A stretch of 39,146 nt of DNA from Planctomycetota bacterium (lineage in GTDB: Bacteria > Planctomycetota > Planctomycetia > Gemmatales > Gemmataceae): positions 1 to 39,146 of the forward strand of contig JACPPF010000067.1 in NCBI GenBank assembly GCA_016191165.1. Direction: 5' to 3'. A model generated the notes under the pieces. That model searched no databases and was not told the DNA's origin. It saw only the letters and a list, made by a program, of their open reading frames with translations. The position numbers were made by a program, and so were the translations under genes. This document shows, piece by piece, positions 24,129 to 32,900 of the stretch (positions within the stretch are counted from its first letter, which is position 1; each line of letters starts with the position of its first letter).

Positions 24129-24989
24129 CTCGGCCATCGTGCGTATCGTGACAGTCTTGATCCCGACGGGCTGCTTCGGTCGATCCAATTCTTGCACTTC
24201 TCTTCTATTGATTGTATGCACCACGTCCAGCCCGTGCGTTACTTTGCCGAAGATGGTGAAATAGCCGTCCATCTGCGGCATGGCGGCGGCAGTGAGGTAG
24301 AACCGGCAGGCGGCTGAGTTGGGATCCTCGCCGAGGCACGCGCCCAGCACGCCATCACCGTGGGTCAGCTTGCTGTCGATTTCGGGGCGAAGCCAGTAGC
24401 CGATGCTGCCTGAGCCGAATTCACCGGTGCCGCGTGGGCAGCCCGTTTCGATATAGGCGATATCGTTGTCCTCGCTTTTTCGTTTTGGGGTGCGATAGAA
24501 GCTCATGCCATCGTAATAGCCCAATTTGGCCAGGCACACGAAACTGCGCACGTGATTCGGCGCCGAATCGCCGTATAGGTCCAGGCGTATTTCACCCAGC
24601 TCAGTGGAAATCGTCGCTTGATACTTGATCCCCTTCCCGGCCGCACTTTTGAACGTGACCTTGTCCCAGAGATCATTGGCAATGGATTCGAAGATTTTAA
24701 CGGCGTTCTTGTCGGTGGAGGTTCGATCCGGGGGCTGCAATTCATTCCTGGGCACCTCGTTGGCCAGGATGACGGCTTGCTGAAACGAAAGGAGCTTCAA
24801 CCCCTTGTTGAAACCGACGGTCTGGGCGGGGATTTTCTTTCCCTGATTATCCTGCTTCGCCTCGATCTGCCCATCGGGCCTTGGCGTGTCGGTTTTGTTT
24901 GCGCGGTCTGCCTCTTTCGTGCATCCAGCCAGGGTGACCGTTAGGACGCAGAATCCCCAACCAATCCATCGTATGGTGCGCGCGTGCAT
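24126..24989 (-). CDS. Cyclophilin-like lipoprotein with altered active site
   Basis: A 287-residue protein. The signal peptide ends in the lipobox LAGC (Cys22-23 region), so it is probably anchored in an envelope membrane. The cyclophilin-like domain starts near residue 120 (ISTELGEIRLDLYGDSAPNHV). In SFYRTP the catalytic Arg position is kept. However, the usual GFMIQGG is replaced by IAYIETG and the usual GTQFFI by ACRFYL, so two glutamines that line the proline pocket in active enzymes are missing. It may bind peptides without efficient catalysis. It sits immediately before a conventional cyclophilin gene. Its stop codon lies inside a repeat element. Confidence 0.85.
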   Translation of the reverse strand: MHARTIRWIGWGFCVLTVTLAGCTKEADRANKTDTPRPDGQIEAKQDNQGKKIPAQTVGFNKGLKLLSFQQAVILANEVPRNELQPPDRTSTDKNAVKIFESIANDLWDKVTFKSAAGKGIKYQATISTELGEIRLDLYGDSAPNHVRSFVCLAKLGYYDGMSFYRTPKRKSEDNDIAYIETGCPRGTGEFGSGSIGYWLRPEIDSKLTHGDGVLGACLGEDPNSAACRFYLTAAAMPQMDGYFTIFGKVTHGLDVVHTINRREVQELDRPKQPVGIKTVTIRTMAE

Positions 24990-25345
24990 GTTTGTTTACC
25001 TCATCCGTGATCGAAACATCGCCATGAAAGGATCCGATATAGTTCAACGGCGAAGGCGCGTCAATCCGGTTAGTTGGAAATGCGAACCTGGTTAATGTAA
25101 AGGTCAAAGCGAGCCGCCGGGCTTGTCCCTGGGGTGCATTCCGATTCGGCTTGGTTCACCGCTCGGACAAGCCCGGCGGCTCGCGGATGGTTTGTTGCCC
25201 TAAAATCGATGGATTTGAACCAGGCCGAAAGACAAGCAGCCGAGGGTATTCGTCGCGGCGGTGTCGCTGGCTTCCCCCGTACAATTGACCGTGTTGCCCT
25301 GGCTGCTAGAATAAGGCTATTTCCCTCGTCAGCGAAAGCATCTTC
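24990..25345. other. Gene-free stretch holding a MITE-like repeat
   Basis: This 356-base divergent gap contains the MITE-like copy at 25087-25226 and nothing else recognisable. The promoters of the lipoprotein cyclophilin gene (leftward) and of the membrane-protein gene (rightward) should be on either side of the repeat. The short open frame at 25134-25349 is made largely of repeat sequence and has no Shine-Dalgarno. Confidence 0.6.
25087..25226 (-). repeat. MITE-like repeat, copy 2 (near complete, inverted)
   Basis: On the minus strand it opens with GGCCTGGTTCAA, continues with ATCCATCGATTTTAGGG and the GCGAGCCGCCGGG / CCCGGCGGCTCGC arms, and ends in a decayed terminus (TTAACCAGG in place of TTGAACCAGGCC). 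This gives about 140 bases with inverted termini and no gene inside, in opposite orientation to copies 1 and 3. Confidence 0.85.
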
Positions 25346-26107
25346 ATGAGAGAGATCGTGTTAGGCTTCTTCGCGCTGCTCGCATTTCTTTTGCCCATTG
25401 GGGTCTATTGCAGCATCCTGGCATCGATCAATCGCCGCAACAAACCGTTGCTCGTCGGCGGCGCGTGGGACTCCGTCGGCCTACTCTTTGCGTGCGCCGG
25501 GTTCTTCGTGGTCACGGTGCCGATGCTTTTTTCGGAGTTTTACGCACGCGCCATCACCGGCCAGCAGGCCGATCATTTTCTGTCGACCTGGACTCAGCAC
25601 TGGATTCTCTGGCTCATCTACACGCTGATGTTGTTGACGGGCAGCGCCCTGATTCTACTATGGCGCGCGCACAAGACGATGATTTACAATGTCGATACCC
25701 AGCAATTCGGGAAGGTGCTCGAGCAAACATTCACGGCGGTCGGTTTGATTGCGACACCTCAGAAGCCGCGGTTGATCCTGACTCCCAGCCTAGCCACGTC
25801 GAGCCAGGAAAGCACGGGCATCACCGAGGCGGCGCCCAAGCCGGCGTCTCCGGCGACGGACCATCGTTATGCCGAGGTGTCGGTCGAGACGTTCGCGGCG
25901 ATGTGCCATGTCACACTTCATTGGGACAACTACCTGCCCGAAGTTCGCCACGAAATCGAGCAGGAATTGCAAAAAACTCTGGAGCTGGCGGCGCCGATGG
26001 AAAACCCGGCCGCTGGCTGGTTCCTCAGCATTAGCGGCTTGATTTTCGGCGTCCTGACGATGATCGTGCTCGCGGTGGCGTTTTTGGTTTTCTTCCCGCG
26101 CCGTTAA
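25346..26107 (+). CDS. Membrane protein of unknown function
   Basis: A 253-residue protein with four predicted membrane helices: residues about 4-27, 42-65, 86-107 and 225-249. Between the third and fourth helices lies a soluble segment of about 110 residues, with an Ala/Pro-rich stretch (EAAPKPASPATDH) followed by a compact part (VETFAAMCHVTLHWDNYLPEVRHEIEQELQ). No family is recognised. The Shine-Dalgarno is weak. It is followed after 53 bases by mutS2 in the same direction, so the two may be cotranscribed. Confidence 0.7.
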   Translation: MREIVLGFFALLAFLLPIGVYCSILASINRRNKPLLVGGAWDSVGLLFACAGFFVVTVPMLFSEFYARAITGQQADHFLSTWTQHWILWLIYTLMLLTGSALILLWRAHKTMIYNVDTQQFGKVLEQTFTAVGLIATPQKPRLILTPSLATSSQESTGITEAAPKPASPATDHRYAEVSVETFAAMCHVTLHWDNYLPEVRHEIEQELQKTLELAAPMENPAAGWFLSISGLIFGVLTMIVLAVAFLVFFPRR

Positions 26108-26160
26108 ATTATCCGCTGGGCGGCTTCGTTTCGCGCATTAAGCAATCTCGGAAAGGCTAC

Positions 26161-28131
26161 GTGGACGCACACACGCTCGAACTTCTGGAGTTTCACAAGA
26201 TCCGCGAACTCGTCGCCGACTACGCCTTTTGTTCCCTGGGTCGCGATCTCGCCCTGGCAGCGGAGCCGAGCGTGAACACGGACGGTATTCGCGCGGAGTT
26301 GGAACTGGTTGGCGAAATGGTGGAAGTGCTGGGTCAGGGCCAATCGCCGCCTTTCGTCGGGTTGAAAGATGTGCGCCTGCTGGCCCGTCGCGCAGCCATC
26401 GGGGCCATGCTGTCCCCTGAGCAACTGCTCGACCTCGCCGGCGTTCTTACCTGCACCGGTCATATGTACCGCTTTCGGATGCGCTTGAGCGAATTGCAAC
26501 CGCGCCTGATCACGCTGCTGGCGCCGGTCGAGGATCTCGGCCTGGTTGCAAAAGCGATCAGCGGCTGCATCGACACGCGCGGCCACGTGCTCGACATGGC
26601 GAGCCCTGACCTGGCGCATGTTCGTCAGCAGATTGCCGGGCTAGACGAACGAGTGCAAACTCGCATTCGCCACTTGCTGCGCGACCCCAGAGTGCGCGAG
26701 ATCCTTCGCTACCCCAATGCGACCGTGAGTGGAGACCACTACGTTTTGCCGGTCGCGGTCAATCATCGCCATCGGCTCGCCGGCGTAATTCATCGCACAA
26801 GCGGCACGGGCGAAACCGTGTTCATCGAACCGGCGGAGGTCGCGCATCTAAGCGCCGAGCGCGTCGTCCTCAAGAGCGACGAGGACCGCGAGGTCAAGAA
26901 AATCCTGCGCAAGCTCACCGCGGACGTTGGCCGGGTCGCTCGGCCGCTGGGCAATGCCATCGAAGCGATGGCCAAGCTCGACTACGTCACCGCCAAGGCC
27001 CGGTACGCGCGTGACTTCAATCTCACGTGCCCCGACGTCAACACCGAAGGCATGCTCTGGCTGCGCATGGCACGCCACCCACTTTTGGAACACCTATTCC
27101 GCCAGGCGGCTCGCGCTCCAGCGCTCGCAGACGACATCCAGGCGCCCGTGCCCAATGCGGCGGGCCCGAACCCGCAAGCGGCCGAGCGGCAGGTTGTCCC
27201 CATCGACGTCCACCTCGGCCAGCCGTTCAATCTGCTCATCATCACCGGGCCCAACACCGGCGGAAAAACCGTCACCCTGAAGACGACGGGCCTGCTTTGC
27301 CTGATGGCCCAAACGGGTATGCACATCCCGGCAGGGCAGGGGAGTTGCGTCCCGGTTTTTTCACAAATCCTCGCCGATATCGGCGACGAGCAAAGCCTCG
27401 AGCAATCGCTGAGCACCTTCAGCTCGCACATCTCACGCATCGCCCACATACTGAAAAATTCCGATGCGAAAAGTCTCGTATTGCTCGACGAACTCGGCGC
27501 CGGCACCGACCCGGTCGAGGGGGCTGCCCTGGGACGAGCCATCCTCGATCAACTCGATCAAATTGGCTGCCGGGCCATGGTGACGACCCATCTGGGCGAC
27601 CTGAAGACGTATGCATTCAACAACGAGCGTGCCGAAAACGCCGCGGTCGAATTTGACATCGAGACCTTGCAGCCCACCTACCGCCTCCACATCGGCCAGT
27701 TCGGCATGTCCAACGCGCTCAAAATCGCCCGGCGGTTGAAGTTGCCGCGCGATCTGCTCAAACGTGCTCACCGCTATCTAAAGCGCCGCCAAAAACGCGC
27801 GCCGGAGTTGATCCAGCTTCAACAAAAACGCGAGGAAGCCGAGAAGGCGCGGACCGAGGCGATGCAAGCGCAACTGGAAGCCCAGACGCAGCGCGAAGAA
27901 TATACCCAAAAAGTCGCCGATCTCGAACGGCAACAACGCGAAGCGGAACGGATGCGCGCCTGGCGCGCCGCTCTGAAAACCGGTGACAGCGTGTGGGTAC
28001 CGAAATATGACAAGGTTGGCCGGATCATCCGCGTTGATGCCCGGCGCGGCAGCGCGATCGTGGCGCTGGGGTTAGGCCAATGGGAAGTAATGTTCGACGA
28101 AATATTCCCGGAGAAAAAGCCCGACGTTTAG
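26161..28131 (+). CDS. mutS2: MutS2-family ATPase lacking the Smr domain
   Basis: A 656-residue MutS homologue of the MutS2 branch, known for DNA-junction or stalled-ribosome processing rather than mismatch repair. The N-terminal core and lever domain span about 1-330. The ATPase has LLIITGPNTGGKTVTLK (Walker A near 363-370), Walker B LVLLDELGAGTD near 439-450 and GAALGRAILDQL after it. A long Arg/Glu/Gln-rich coiled coil lies at about 545-605, and a small beta-rich KOW-like end (SVWVPKYDKVGRIIRV) follows. The protein stops there. Family members commonly continue to about 780 residues with a C-terminal Smr nuclease domain, which is absent. The stop TAG is provided by a GTTTAGC palindromic element shared with the end of cbiM. 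Start GTG 26161 has GGAAAGG upstream. Confidence 0.92.
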   Translation: MDAHTLELLEFHKIRELVADYAFCSLGRDLALAAEPSVNTDGIRAELELVGEMVEVLGQGQSPPFVGLKDVRLLARRAAIGAMLSPEQLLDLAGVLTCTGHMYRFRMRLSELQPRLITLLAPVEDLGLVAKAISGCIDTRGHVLDMASPDLAHVRQQIAGLDERVQTRIRHLLRDPRVREILRYPNATVSGDHYVLPVAVNHRHRLAGVIHRTSGTGETVFIEPAEVAHLSAERVVLKSDEDREVKKILRKLTADVGRVARPLGNAIEAMAKLDYVTAKARYARDFNLTCPDVNTEGMLWLRMARHPLLEHLFRQAARAPALADDIQAPVPNAAGPNPQAAERQVVPIDVHLGQPFNLLIITGPNTGGKTVTLKTTGLLCLMAQTGMHIPAGQGSCVPVFSQILADIGDEQSLEQSLSTFSSHISRIAHILKNSDAKSLVLLDELGAGTDPVEGAALGRAILDQLDQIGCRAMVTTHLGDLKTYAFNNERAENAAVEFDIETLQPTYRLHIGQFGMSNALKIARRLKLPRDLLKRAHRYLKRRQKRAPELIQLQQKREEAEKARTEAMQAQLEAQTQREEYTQKVADLERQQREAERMRAWRAALKTGDSVWVPKYDKVGRIIRVDARRGSAIVALGLGQWEVMFDEIFPEKKPDV

Positions 28132-28153
28132 CCGCTCGCCTCAGGCGAGCGCG
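28123..28153. repeat. GTTTAGCCGCTCGCC palindrome shared by two convergent stop codons
   Basis: GTTTAGCCGCTCGCCT then CAGGCGAGCG form a hairpin. The GTTTAG end contains TAG (28129-28131), the stop of mutS2. The same bases on the other strand (GCTAAAC) contain TAA (28128-28130), the stop of cbiM, whose last codons (RSPEASG) are encoded by the palindrome. A related element lies inside uvrA at 33970-33995. Confidence 0.8.
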
Positions 28154-29015
28154 GCATCGACGGATTGGCCGGCGCTACCATGATCCCCAGCATCTCCGGC
28201 TTCACCCGTGCCAGGAAGCCCACGGCAAAGCCGAGAATCACGCCTTCAATCACGGCAAACGGCATGTGGGCGATGACCAGCACGAGTGGTGCAATCGGCC
28301 AGTGTCGTTCGCCGCCCTGGATTAGCACGACGCAGTTCAGCCCCGCCGTCCCCAGCACGGACAACAGGCCAATCAAAAAACCCAGCGGAAACTCCGGCGT
28401 GTTCTCCAAACGCCGTTCGATCAGAATCGCCCCGATCGCGAAGGTGAGGGCGGACAAAAGAAACCACGGATTGAGCAATCTGGCGTTGGCCAACTCGATT
28501 GCCGAAGCCTCCAAACTTCGTAGCGACGCATTGGACACCAGAGTCAAACTGTAAACGCCGCAAAGAAACCATATGAACGCGCCAACGCCGACCAGGAGAC
28601 CGCGGCCGAACGGCGCCCTGAGCGCATCAAGTCGATGCAAGGCCTGGAAAAAAAAATAAGCCAGCAAGGCCGGAACCGACATCACGCAGGTGTTGACGCC
28701 CAACGTGAGGTAGCCGCCATGCTGCATCAACAACACCTGCAAAAGTAAACCGACGAAGATCGCCAGCGCCGCCCGTGGCCCCAGCACCACGCCGACGAGC
28801 CCGGTCAAGAGAAGATGAATCGACGTCGGCGGCGCCTTGATGTGAATCAGAGATGAAACAAAAAACGCCGCCGTCAGCAACGCGATGCGGGGCACCTCCT
28901 CCTCACGCAACCGCCAGACGCTGATCCAGAGAAAGAGCGCCGCCAGCGCAAAACCCGCAGCCAGCCAGGGCCAGGCAAGGACGCCATCGCTGATGTGAAC
29001 GGCGAATAGCATCAT
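28128..29015 (-). CDS. cbiM: CbiM/NikM-like substrate-binding membrane subunit of a cobalt/nickel ECF transporter
   Basis: A 295-residue integral membrane protein with about eight hydrophobic helices. The N-terminus MMLFAVHISDGVL holds the HISDG motif, where family members use the N-terminal amine and the following histidine to bind the metal ion. Here the histidine is at position 7 rather than 2, so the usual amine coordination would need processing or a different geometry. Another conserved block is HIKAPPTSIHLLLTGLVGVVLG (two histidines near 60-70), and GVNTCVMSVPALLAY follows near 107. The start ATG overlaps the stop of the DUF4198 gene. No cbiQ/cbiO-type energising genes are in the window. 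Confidence 0.88.
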   Translation of the reverse strand: MMLFAVHISDGVLAWPWLAAGFALAALFLWISVWRLREEEVPRIALLTAAFFVSSLIHIKAPPTSIHLLLTGLVGVVLGPRAALAIFVGLLLQVLLMQHGGYLTLGVNTCVMSVPALLAYFFFQALHRLDALRAPFGRGLLVGVGAFIWFLCGVYSLTLVSNASLRSLEASAIELANARLLNPWFLLSALTFAIGAILIERRLENTPEFPLGFLIGLLSVLGTAGLNCVVLIQGGERHWPIAPLVLVIAHMPFAVIEGVILGFAVGFLARVKPEMLGIMVAPANPSMPRSPEASG

Positions 29016-29782
29016 TTTTTCTCGTTCACGTGAACCCAGAGCGTGGCTCGCTCAATGTGATTCTCGGCGCCCCGCTTGATTGCGGTCATGCCCCACCAGC
29101 CTGGTTCAGGTAAGGTCGTGACGAAGTAGCCGTGCCGATCGGTCTTGGTCTTGAACGTGATCAACTCGTCCGGCGGCAGTTTCTTCGGGGGTTTCTCGTT
29201 GTATTTTTCGATCTCGACCGGCAAGCCACTGACGTATTTGAAATCATCGACGTTGGCGTGCCTTACGACCTGGCCCTTGAAGACCATGCCGGCCAGCAGC
29301 CCGTAGGGCCGAGTCTGAGGCACGATGTCGGGTTCCAACAGGAATGGCAGCTTGGCTTGATCCCAGCCGTTTTGGGTTTGCACATGCAATACGACGCGAA
29401 CGACATCCACAACCTCCGGACCTTTTTCATGTTTGATCCGCGGCGTCTTGAGAAAAACGGTGAAATCGCCGCGTTGCTCCGGCGTGAAGGTAAACTGCCA
29501 GGCGGTGACCTTCTTGCCGTCGGCGCCGTCTTTCTTGATGGCCTTGAGATTCTTGTCCACGTCGATGGCAAGGGTTTCACCGCGCGGATTGACGACGCGC
29601 ACCAGGCTTGGCATCGGCGCGTCGGAGAGCTCATGCTCGTAGGGATGGCCGTACTGGTAGGTGAACGTGACCTTCTCGCCCTTCGTCGCCCAGGGCTTGT
29701 CGGGGAACAGCATGTTGTAGTGGGCGAAACTGGTGGCCGCGACGAGCAGCGACGCCAATGTTGCGAAAGTGAAAAGGCGCAT
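29012..29782 (-). CDS. DUF4198 (NikK-like) periplasmic metal-transport accessory protein
   Basis: A 256-residue exported protein. The signal peptide MRLFTFATLASLLVAATSFA is followed by HYNMLFPD, putting a histidine at the predicted mature N-terminus, as expected for this family. Beta-rich domains follow, with YQYGHPYEHEL near 50, HVQTQNGWDQAKLPFLLEPD and a C-terminal DRHGYFVTTLPEPGWWGMTA characteristic of DUF4198. Such proteins accompany NikM/CbiM subunits and are thought to capture nickel or cobalt outside the membrane. The start ATG 29782 is preferred (GGAAAG upstream, signal peptide begins there) over an in-frame ATG at 29863 inside repeat sequence. The stop overlaps the cbiM start. Confidence 0.87.
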   Translation of the reverse strand: MRLFTFATLASLLVAATSFAHYNMLFPDKPWATKGEKVTFTYQYGHPYEHELSDAPMPSLVRVVNPRGETLAIDVDKNLKAIKKDGADGKKVTAWQFTFTPEQRGDFTVFLKTPRIKHEKGPEVVDVVRVVLHVQTQNGWDQAKLPFLLEPDIVPQTRPYGLLAGMVFKGQVVRHANVDDFKYVSGLPVEIEKYNEKPPKKLPPDELITFKTKTDRHGYFVTTLPEPGWWGMTAIKRGAENHIERATLWVHVNEKK

Positions 29783-29843
29783 GGTAGCTTTCCATATGAT
29801 GCATACGAATTCTAGATTTATCATACGCACAAAACGGGGCAGG

Positions 29844-29922
29844 CCCAGGGGTGAGCGCAGCAAACCCCAGGGATCGGGTTTGCGCCATCCCAGGGGTTCG
29901 CTGCGCTCACCCCTGGACTTCA
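29844..29922. repeat. Inverted pair of GCTGCGCTCACCCCTGGG-type repeats
   Basis: One copy (29844-29873, shortened) and one full copy (29889-29922) face each other across about 15 bases. The full copy contains the uvrA stop codon TGA (29920-29922). The pair occupies most of the uvrA-DUF4198 gap, could fold into a long hairpin and may end uvrA transcription. Confidence 0.85.
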
Positions 29923-32900
29923 GCGAGTGAACATCTCACGAAAGCCCGCCAAATGTTGTTGCAAGATTTCACGCAGTGCCTGCGCGTGAACATGATTGTC
30001 GTGCTGAAAATGCAACACGAGCGCGTCGCCCTCGGAGGTGGCCTGAAGCTGCGGGTCGAGCCCAAATCTCTCCACCTGATTCAGATTGAACTGCCCCTTC
30101 TTGCCCAGGAATCGGCATTGCAGCGCCTCGTTGTCCTTGGTTCGCAGCATCGCCCAGGCTCGCGATACGCCGGGCACGCTGACGCTGATGTGAGCGCGAT
30201 TGTCCCACGCAATCTCAAGGCCCGGCTCAACCTTGCGAAACACCTCCAGCACGCGCGGCAGGATCGCGCGATCCCAGTACATCTTGCGGCCCGGCGGAAA
30301 ACCCTTCTCGCCGAGATGCCATTTTTCGCCATTGACCTTCCAGGGCATCACGTCCTCGGGTTTGGCGTTCATGCGTTGAAGCGTGTTGCCAAACGAGGCG
30401 GCGGCCTTGTGAAGGAACTCGTCGAAAGCAGGCGTTTCGATTTCGTCGAGCTTGTGAACGAGCATCCAGACTTCCTGCCAGGGCCCCTTGCGATTGGCGA
30501 CGTGAACGCGTGCTTCGTTGGAGTAGACCTCGATGCCGGGCGTATCGTTGAGCGTCGGGAGGCCGAGTCTGCGATTGAGATCTTCCTGCTTGAACGTATT
30601 CTTGGCGACGCGAAAGATGAGGCGGACGAGCCATTCCATGTTGGTGTGAGCGTGAAAGAACCAGCCGAGTGACTTGGAAGTGGCTGCAATTTCGACGGTG
30701 GACTGGTGCTTCCAGTTGGTGGGCGCGAAATCGCCGAGGGTGTGGATTTTTTCGTCGATCCAGGCAAGGACGTTGCCGTCCCAGCGGCAGGGCTTTCCGT
30801 GATGGGATAGGCGGTTCTTGGTATGCCAGAGCTTGCCGTCGGTCTGCCAGGGCATGGCGGCGTCCTTGCCGACTTTTTCGAGATCGACATCGCCGTCGCG
30901 TTTTTTGCCAGCGGCGAGTGGATCAAAGCGAGGCCGCTCGGCGTGCGGTCCGGCGGCGAGCGCGTCGGCGACAAACTTGGCGGTATGAGAAAGGTTCGCC
31001 GCTTGCGGCCTGGCGCTCGCTTGCCCGCTCGCGGACGCCAGGCTGTAAGCGGCGATTTCTTCCGGCGTTCCCTCGGCGACGACGCGCCCGCCTGCATCGC
31101 CGGCCTCGGGGCCCATGTCGATGATCCAGTCGGCTGTCTTGATCACGTCCAGATTGTGTTCGACCACGATGACCGTATTGCCCAGATCGACCAGGCGATT
31201 GAGCACCTCCAGCAACTTGCGAATGTCGTCGAAGTGCAATCCCGTCGTCGGCTCATCCAGGATGTAGACGGTCTTGCCCGTGTTCGGCCGCGCCAGCTCC
31301 GCCGCCAGCTTGACGCGCTGCGCCTCCCCGCCCGAGAGCGTTGGCGCCGCCTGCCCCAGCGCCAGGTAATCGAGCCCGACGTCGGCGAGCGTCTGAAGGA
31401 TTTGCCGAATCTTCGGGATGTTGTTGAACAGCTCCAGCGCCTCACCGATGCGTATCGCCAAAACGTCGGCGATGCTCTTGCCCTTGTATTGCACGGCCAG
31501 CGTTTCGGGGTTATAGCGTTTCCCGGCACAGGTGTCGCATTCGACCCAGACATCGGGAAGGAAGTGCATCTCGATTTTTTTCTGGCCATTCCCCTCGCAC
31601 GCCTCGCAGCGGCCGCCGGGCTTGTTGAAGCTGAATCGCTTGGGCTGCCAGCCGCGCACGCGAGCTTCGGGAAGCTGGGCGAAAAGCTGGCGGATGAGAT
31701 CGAAGACGCCGGTGTAGGTCGCTGGGTTGGAGCTGGGCGAATTGCCAAGCGGATCCTGATCGACGTTGATGACCTTGTCGATCAAATCCAGGCCGACGAT
31801 TTCATCATGGGCGCCGGCGACCAGGCTGGCACGATGAAGCTTGCGAGCCAGGGCGTTGTAGAGGATTTCATGGACGAGCGACGACTTGCCCGACCCGCTG
31901 ACGCCCGTAACGGCGATGAACGCGCCGAGTGGGAAGGCAACGTCGATGTGCTTGAGGTTGTTCTGGCGGGCGCCTTTCACAAGCAAAAAGGAAAAAGGAA
32001 AAAGGGAAAAGTCTGAATTCAATTCGTTTTTTCCCTTTTCCTTTTTACTTTTTACCGGAATTCGGCGATTCGTCGGCACCGGGATCGCTTTCTTGCCGGA
32101 CAAATACTGCCCGGTCATCGATGCCTTGGCTTTCAAAACTTGCCGCGGCGTTCCCGATGCGGTGATCTCGCCGCCCAGATCGCCCGCGCCGGGGCCGAAG
32201 TCGAGGAGATGGTCGGCAGCCGCGATGACTTCGCGATCGTGTTCGACCAGGATAAGCGTGTTGCCCAGGTCGCGCAGATTCTGCAAGGCTTTGAGGAGCC
32301 GACGGTTGTCGCGCGGGTGCAGCCCAATGGTCGGCTCGTCAAGAACGTATAGCACGCCGGTCAGCCCGCTACCGATCTGGCTGGCCAGGCGAATGCGCTG
32401 CGATTCCCCGCCCGAAAGCGTCGGCGTCGATCGGCCCAGCGTGACGTAGTCGAGGCCGACATCGACCAGGAATTGAATGCGATTTTGTATTTCCCGCAAC
32501 ACCTCCCCGGCAATCTGGCGCTGGTCTTTTGTCAAATCGAGTCTCTTGAAAAAATCAAATGTCCGCCCCAGGGGCCAAGAACAAATCTCACCGATCGTTT
32601 TTCCCTGGAATCGGCAGGCGGCCGCGTAATCGCGCAGGCGCGAGCCGGCACAGGTGGTGCAGGGCACGTCGCTGACAAGGGAGTCGAGCCGCTGACGAAA
32701 AAACGCGCTCAAGCGCGATGCTTCGCCCAGGGCGGGCATGACGCCCTTGTACTGAAAGCTCCAGGTTTTGGAAGCGTTAGGGAGGGGTTCCTGGGCTCGG
32801 CCCCGTCGCTTGCGCTCCGGGCTGGTATAGGATTTGATCCAGGCGTCGCCGGTCCCGTAGAGCACCAGCCGTTGATGCTGCGGGTCGAGTTGTCCCCACG

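Noticed and set aside
3844-24989. Genomic island or prophage explaining the long one-direction gene run
   Set aside because: The genes are mostly core functions (dnaX, recR, rpoN, pepA, SRP RNA). No integrase, tRNA target or phage gene is present and composition is uniform.
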